This document shows, in pieces, positions 58,366 to 64,000 of a stretch of DNA of 64,000 bases; the stretch's first letter is position 1; the number at the start of each line of letters is the position of its first letter. The notes under the pieces are model-generated. The model searched no databases and had not been told where the DNA came from. It saw only the letters and a list, made by a program, of their open reading frames with translations. This stretch comes from Patiria pectinifera (Eukaryota > Echinodermata > Asteroidea > Valvatida > Asterinidae): contig CM057136.1 in assembly GCA_029964075.1 (NCBI GenBank), positions 3,472,001 through 3,536,000 of the forward strand, given 5' to 3'. The translations under genes and the position numbers were made by a program.

Positions 58366-58957
58366 ACACCAACTACGTGCTCATAGGGAAACAACGCAAC
58401 ATCGTGCACAACGGGCGAGGCCTTGTGACGCTCAGGAGCAAGGTGGAATTATTTATTTTCCTGGAAATTAAAGATTGTGACCCCCTGAACATTTTTCTTT
58501 TCAATTTTATTAGTGGGAACCGGGTCAATTTTTTTTTTATATTCCCCTCCCCCAAACCACCCCTAAAACGTATGTTAATCCCTGGGCCCAGGTCTAAATG
58601 TAGCCCACCGCCTCTATGCAAAATAGACCCACAAGTCCGGCTGTTTTCGAATAAAATCGCCCGAGTTTGAAGCCACAAGTCACAAACACTTGATTGGCAT
58701 AAATATTTCTACAATCTATCCCAATTATAGACCACAAGGTCCTCTTATTCAAAAGAAACTGTGGGGTCACAAAATATTAATGAGCTCGCGCGCACTAATT
58801 TAAAGGTTTATGGTAGCGTGCACCCAACGTCAACGCGGATCACGATCTGCCCAACGAAGTTGGCATTAAGTGAACAAAAATAACGCACAGTTTGTGGAGA
58901 TGATAACTGAAGAAAAATACATTGCACTGAATTGAAATTTCGTCCAATAATTGTTCG

Positions 58958-59040
58958 AGATATAAGACACAACCAGTTTGAAAATCGACGGGAACTATTG
59001 CAGAATAAATTTAATGTGATTTAAAGAAATACAGTGTACA
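58958..59040. repeat. Dispersed repeat family, copy 3 (diverged)
   Basis: The ordered blocks TTCGAGATATAAGACACA, GAAAATCGACGGGAAC, CAGAATAAATTTAATGTGAT and TTTAAAGAAAT parallel the blocks at 44425-44525 and 45078-45240. Confidence 0.5.
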
Positions 59041-60536
59041 AATCGCGAAAAATTCAATCTGAATTCAAGTCACTTTTTAATTGAACATGAATAAAGCACT
59101 CTTTGTGGAGACGATCAATCAAGACAAAAAAGAGACAAAAGCAAAAGGTTGCGTTCCATGTGCTCGTCAACCAATTCGATTTTTTTAAATATAAAAAAAC
59201 CACTCAGTGTAGGCCCCCCATATGTTTCTTCCAGCGGCGTACTTACGGGGGGGGGGGTGTCGTGGTGGGCACGCCCCCCATAACCCCCCCCCCCTCCACT
59301 AAGCCCACCATGGAAATTATACGACCGGAGAAAAACACATTGGTATAAATTACTATAAAAACATTATTAGCGCATTTTCTTATGCATTAGCAAGTTTTAT
59401 GTGTGTTTAAAAAAATCCCTGTTTTTCGGGGGTGGCAGTTTATGTGAGCGTGCCGTGGAAAAGGAATAGCGCCACCTATTGTTTAACATTGACCATGCAT
59501 GGTGTCGGTTTTTAACAGCGCCCCCACAGGAAGATCGATGGTGTCAGCGCCCCCTCCCCTTCACTTTCTGTGGTTTTTTTTATGGAGGCCAGTCAGGTGG
59601 CGATTTTTTTTTCCCCAAACGACATCCGCATGGGGTGTGCGCAATGGTGTCCCGGTGAAAAAAAAATACCTGGCTGTCTACCTTTCAGCACGGACTGAAA
59701 ACTGTAACAGTAAATATAAAAAGTTATAAAAGTAAGACATTATTTTCGGGATGAAACTCGAAAATTGCCTGGAGAACGAACTTTAACATCCGACTTTTAT
59801 TTTTTTTTTTACACAAAACCCTTGTATGGTTGCCATTGAACACGCACATGTGCCGTATGTTTTGTTTTATCTTTATAAAATGAGAAAGAAATCGGATACC
59901 TTTCAGCCTTTGTTTTTCCTTTTTTGTAAATTGGAAAAAAAAACAGACGAAATTTGTCTCTTTTTCCCGTTCTTAAAAAAAACAACTCGTTGAGATATTT
60001 TCTTCATCTACCCTAAACTGTGCGACAGCTTTAAATAATGAGAAGAAATCATTGTAAGCGGAAGGTCATGGCGCTGAAATGAGTTTTAATATCACACAAA
60101 TACCTAATAATGTGTATCTTGCTGGCACGTACGGCGTCGCATCATCAAAGCAATTATTATTCTGAAAAAAAATATGATAATTTGCTTTGATTCCGCATGA
60201 ACCATCCGAGTCCACACGCAGTCCGAACACCGGTGATGATTTATCAAAAAAAGACCGGTTTACACAAGATAATAGATACAAAGATTACTTCGTTTATGAA
60301 TGAATAGTTCTGATGTTTTGGGAGGAAATCCATATTTAATCAGCGGAATTGATGTTATGATTGCCGAGTTCCTTTTTGGTTTTCACTACTCGAGAACCAC
60401 GCCCATCCATCCCTACACGTCAATCACATTCACGCAAGTGTACACGTACGTACGTATACAGTGCAGTTACATGCAAAATATACGTACAGCGCATGCAGTG
60501 AAGGTACGGTAGAAAAATCATCACTCATTTTCCAAA

Positions 60537-60613
60537 ATGGCGACGATGCCGCATCAGCAGGAAGTCTGCACACGATTTTCAGACGATTATGACCTGAAAG
60601 ATGAGCTCGGAAA
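60537..60613 (+). CDS. CAMK2: CaMKII coding exon 1 (residues 1-25)
   Basis: The exon starts [10 protein letters not shown], context AAAATGG, and ends two bases into the codon for Lys26 at donor AA|GTGAGTA. The 5' untranslated start is unknown. An in-frame second Met at residue 4 is an alternative start. Confidence 0.9.
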
Positions 60614-60877
60614 GTGAGTATTTTCAACTGTTATGTCAAGCTACTTAACATCCCTACCATCTTTTCATCAAATATGGGTGTTTTTCCAAAGAAATTGGGG
60701 TTCAACATCGACAATATTGGTGGCAGTTGTAACTGCAGTTTCATTTTGTCATGTTTGTGTGTTTTCTTGTCATTTTTTACAGGGGTGCGTTTAGTGTTGT
60801 AAAACGGTGCCTACGAAAAAAGACCAACCAGGAATTTGCGGCGAAAATAATCAACACAAAGAAATTATCACAAAGAG
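60537..60877 (+). CDS. CAMK2: CaMKII, first two coding exons (gene continues beyond the window)
   Basis: Exon 1 is 60537-60613 and exon 2 is 60783-60877, with donors AA|GTGAGT and G|GTAAAT and acceptor TTTACAG. The joined frame encodes 57 residues. It contains [10 protein letters not shown] (11-20), the glycine-rich loop ELGKGAFSVV (23-32), and [13 protein letters not shown] with the ATP-binding lysine at residue 47. These match the N-terminal kinase lobe of calcium/calmodulin-dependent protein kinase II, a Ser/Thr kinase that forms dodecamers and decodes calcium signals. Exon 2 is 95 bp, the size I recall for vertebrate CAMK2 genes. I chose the ATG at 60537 because it heads the conserved frame. 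The ten residues before CTRF are lineage-specific. The next exon (expected HQKLEREARI) is not found before 64,000. Confidence 0.93.
60783..60877 (+). CDS. CAMK2: CaMKII coding exon 2 (residues 26-57)
   Basis: The exon follows TCATTTTTTACAG, completes Lys26 and encodes [14 protein letters not shown] and [14 protein letters not shown]. It ends one base into the next codon, which in the family is usually Asp or His. Donor AGAG|GTAAAT. Confidence 0.92.
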
Positions 60878-62019
60878 GTAAATATTAAAATGTGTGTTTG
60901 TTTTGTTCAATTTTACTCACATTGGCCTAGCGTGGCTGATGTAGTTCTGTTTTTATTTTCTCATGTAAAATTTATCTAATCGTGCTGATGTGATGACTGT
61001 GATTTGACTGCCATCACTGCACTGCCTGACTGCCATGAGCGTGACTGCATTTGACATGTCTGATATTTTTTTTTTTTTCATATCACTAATTATCAGGGGT
61101 ATCCTAAAGATTTTTGGAGGTGTTTTGTAATCACATTTTGCAATTGTGTAAGTTAACTGCCAATATTTGGGGTAAAATGACAAATCTGCTCAACGCGCTA
61201 AAATAAAAGATATTTACAAGCTGATGACAAGGCGAAGTAAAAAAATAAGTACATTAGTTTCTCGTCTGGTCTTTTTGAAAAAATAAGGAGGCAGGCACTT
61301 TTTTTTCTTTTCCCCTAAGATGGCAGATTTTCCAAGATGGTGAATGGATTCTTAAATTTTCTTGACTATTTTGCTGAACACAAAAATTGTGTCATAAGGA
61401 GCCATACCCTTTCTACATAACCCTCTATACAATTTGTTGGTAACAACTAAACGGACATAACATTGACAATGCGTGCAAATATATATTGCAAATGAATGAA
61501 TTAGGCCTAAAATGAAAAAAGAAAAAGGCGGCCGGAAAAAAAGAAGCAGGCGGGGGCGGGGGCGACAGACTGGTTTATATTTTTACTTGGCCTAAGACTT
61601 CGTAGTGCGTGGTTTTAATTCAGTCTAGTTTCAGGCAGTTATTCCATAATCCCTTCCATACAAATTTTTACAATAGCCCTTTTGTAGAATGTCCTACAGG
61701 AAATAACTGTCGATGGCATTGTTTTCTTGGAATATCAATTTCCTTGTTCATTCTAGACGTGCTATAAATGTGAATAGACATCATTTAGTTTCAACTTTCG
61801 TAGTGTAGGGAAATGATTGTACCGTCCTATCCCAAATGTAAATGGTCAGGAAAAGAACGATCTGGGGAAATAACCAACTCACTTTATCACCACTATCTAA
61901 ACAAATGGCACAATGTTTTTACTTACAAACTTATTGAAGTGCAATTTATCGAAAGTGAGACAGGCAATGGTTTGCTTGTGTGTTCATACTTTATTCTGCC
62001 ATTTCTGCCCACAACTTTA
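60878..62019. other. CaMKII intron 2, first part
   Basis: AT-rich intronic sequence with a T-run near 61069 and a short GGCGGGGGCGGGGGCG patch near 61551. TAGGCCTA occurs at 61502. I searched it for CaMKII exon 3 and saw nothing matching. Confidence 0.5.
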
Positions 62020-62345
62020 ACCCTAACCTTCCCAAATCCTCCAAAATCCTCTTTGCAGAATGGAGGATTTTGCAGGATTGCGGCTATTGGCAAAAATGTG
62101 TGGCTGATTTTGGAGGATGCACTGTGTCAAGGTCTTAGACCGGACCTTGTGTTGATTATGCTCAGCCGTGCACAAATTTAGGCCTATATTATACTTGAAA
62201 TACTCCGCACTGCACTGCATTTTGCAGGATTGAAGCAGTGATCACCCCTCCAATGACCACATTCAAGAAATAACTGATGATTTTGGAGGATTGAGGCTGT
62301 ATGCAATTGTTACATGGAGGCAGTTGGAGGATTTTGCAGGATTGA
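62020..62345. repeat. Interspersed direct repeats of GGAGGATTTTGCAGGATTG in CaMKII intron 2
   Basis: Full or partial copies of this 19-mer occur near 62062, 62110 (GGAGGATGCACTG), 62219 (CATTTTGCAGGATTGAAG), 62283 (TTTGGAGGATTGAGG) and 62325. An inverted piece, CCTCCAAAATCCTCTTTGCAG, lies near 62037. It looks like a decayed local amplification. The plus-strand frame 61813-62181 runs into it and is not a gene. Confidence 0.6.
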
Positions 62346-62963
62346 AGTTGCAAAAATGCCTAGCGAGTCGGTGTTAACGTGTAATTTTTTTCTCACATGG
62401 TTGGCTACATTTGAAGACTTAAATAATGTTTGTTTTGTCCTACAGTCTCGGATTGTTCAAATGATTCATTATCATACTGTTTGCTGGCCATAGACTGTAC
62501 TCTTTCAAAAGTGCAAAAGGCATACATGCTGAACATTTGAGATCTGAAATCCCATCTTCCAAGCCTCAAAATCAACATACTTTACAAAAGCCACATCCTG
62601 ATTAAAACCATATTTTGATTTTTTTTAATAACTAATTGCAAAGTACGTGTAGGCCTACCAGTATTTCTACTGAATCCATAATCATCGCATAAATCTCAAA
62701 GACTACAGTTACATTTCAAAAACACGAAATCTACATCGGTGGTGTCACCAACTTCTTACAGGGAGCTTCTTTGTGGACCCTTAAAAAAATATGCAGGTAC
62801 CACTAGTTTTGCAAAGTGATAGAGATAACATTTGTTTATAATAGAAGTTGAAGTTAGTGATGACAAATTTTGTGTTTGTTTAATACAAACACAATATTTC
62901 CCAGTTTCTAGTTGCAGTTTTTCTTTGTTTGAGCAGGGGGCAGGGGCAAATTCCATAGATCTG
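62346..62963. other. CaMKII intron 2, middle part
   Basis: AT-rich with no supported exon. TAGGCCTA occurs at 62650. Confidence 0.4.
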
Positions 62964-63512
62964 TTAAAGGTAGAGTAGATCATTTGCAACTATCAAAAAG
63001 GCGACTCATGAAATTATTGTTGAAAAGCTTCTTGGTTTAATATAGTAATGGCACTAAACTCCCTGTGAAATTATTTCTTCTGGCATGCTGTCATTTTGAA
63101 GAAAACAATAAAAGGTCATTTCCAAAAATGTGTCTAAAGACGCATTTTTGGAAATTTCCGTTATTAGTTAGTTTTTAATTCGGCAAAGCCGTGAATGGGT
63201 TCGCGCAAGCGTTGACACGACGCATGTCGTTGACACGATGCACTATAATTTATCGGTTCAGTGCGTGACATCGCGTAGTTGCAATTGGCTCAATGAGAAC
63301 GTGTCCCTGGACGCAGATTTCGGGCGCAATTCAAAACATGACTGGCCAATTGAAATCGAGATCCTAGAATATTGTTTTCTCGGAATGTACAGCATTCACT
63401 GAGCTAAAACTTCATCAGGTTAGTTGTTAGGCACCCGTCTATAGATTTTGAGCACTTTTATTCAAACAAAAAAATGCACAAATAACAAATGTGCTCTACC
63501 CGGTACCTTTAA
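62964..63512. mobile_element. TTAA-bounded non-autonomous DNA transposon, related family
   Basis: The left end TTAAAGGTAGAGTAGATCAT and right end ACAAATGTGCTCTACCCGGTACCTTTAA are inverted. A perfect inner hairpin TTTCCAAAAATG / CATTTTTGGAAA lies at about 63119-63158. A second half with GTTGACACGA repeated (63211 and 63229) is GC-richer than its surroundings. End design matches the copies at 24548 and 34877. Confidence 0.7.
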
Positions 63513-63805
63513 GTATGAAAACTTGCTATAAGCACGGAAGATGTAAATTTGGCTAAAACTGATAACCAGCCAAAATGTCATGCAATGAATGTTGCTAGTG
63601 AGTGGTCCCCAGCTGAGTTTTGCTTAGCATAAATTTGCGAAGCAGTATTTTGGGCTAACCAGAGCCATGAAATTGGACCATGGGCTGAAATAACCCTCCC
63701 CACACGAGAAAAGTAGGCAAAATAATTACGGGGTTTATTCTTCTGTGGTGCCAGTAATCACTATGGTAATCAGCTTCGTGTACCTCTTTTTCCAACTCTT
63801 GTTCC

Positions 63806-64000
63806 TTAAAGGGAAAATACAACATTTGCAAACATCAAAAAATAAAACTACCAAATCATTTTGAAATACCTTGCTGGACTGTTAGTGAATGACAGTGTAA
63901 AGCATCCTGTAAAATCATGGCACCTGGTATACTGTCATTTTCAAGAAAAGTGGTATTTTTGTATCATTTTCCAACGCTGGTCAGCCGACCAGCATTGGAA
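63806..64000 (+). mobile_element. TTAA-bounded element, copy C, cut by the window end
   Basis: The element starts TTAAAGGGAAAATACAACAT. It then follows copy B (34877-35379) block by block: AACTACCAAAT, GAAATACCTT, CATCCTGTAAAAT, GTGGTATTTTTGTAT and the central palindrome TTCCAACGCTGG...CCAGCATTGGAA, which ends the window. Confidence 0.75.

Larger units (their letters stand above)
57240..60536. other. Intergenic region between STPG2 and CaMKII start sites
   Basis: This region holds the head-to-head promoters. It contains the leader exon and X-box candidates, a third diverged copy of the 44.4-kb dispersed family (about 58958-59040), a small palindromic insertion (58310-58356), and G/C homopolymers at about 59248-59258 and 59285-59297. 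No exon of another gene is supported. Short ACGTACGTACGT runs lie at about 60443-60455, close to the CaMKII leader. Confidence 0.4.

Noticed and set aside
60878-64000. Search for CaMKII exon 3
   Set aside because: No segment encoding an HQKLEREARICRLLKH-like peptide between an acceptor and donor was found; the exon is presumed to lie past the window.

Overview
The window is nuclear DNA of a metazoan. It is AT-rich and intron-containing, it is crowded with short inverted-repeat elements, and it holds two recognisable animal genes. Gene content and repeat style suggest an invertebrate deuterostome (echinoderm, hemichordate or lancelet). That placement is inference, because no rRNA or mitochondrial marker is present.

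Layout. Positions 1-49,500 form a gene-poor tract in which I found no exon I can defend. It holds at least a dozen foldback or TIR-bounded elements (MITE-like), an ~84-bp CT-rich minisatellite (14,955-15,597), a three-copy hairpin array (18,120-18,210), several local duplications and TTAA-flanked elements. Positions 49,563-57,189 (minus strand) carry what looks like a complete ten-coding-exon gene for the STPG2 orthologue (sperm-tail PG-rich repeat protein 2), 583 codons. All splice sites are GT-AG and the reading frame is continuous. A probable non-coding leader exon lies near 57,758-57,840, and an RFX X-box-like site at 57,961-57,974. Its introns hold a pogo-like MITE whose core has become a 17-bp minisatellite, a second MITE, an 11/12-bp minisatellite, a tRNA-derived SINE-like fragment and a local duplication that copies a splice acceptor. 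Positions 60,537-60,877 (plus strand) carry the first two coding exons of CaMKII (calcium/calmodulin-dependent protein kinase II): the N-terminus, glycine-rich loop and ATP-binding lysine. The rest of the kinase lies beyond 64,000. Intron 2 runs to the window end and holds two more TTAA-flanked elements and a 19-bp dispersed motif.

The two genes are head to head with 3.35 kb between start codons. STPG2 is a candidate structural protein of cilia or sperm tails and CaMKII a signalling kinase, so the pairing probably reflects position rather than a shared pathway. I saw no prokaryotic operon, CRISPR array, viral gene or toxin gene. The most unusual signals are the repeat structures, the strong excess of the octamer TAGGCCTA (16 copies), the very short CaMKII intron 1, and transposable elements close to STPG2 splice sites.
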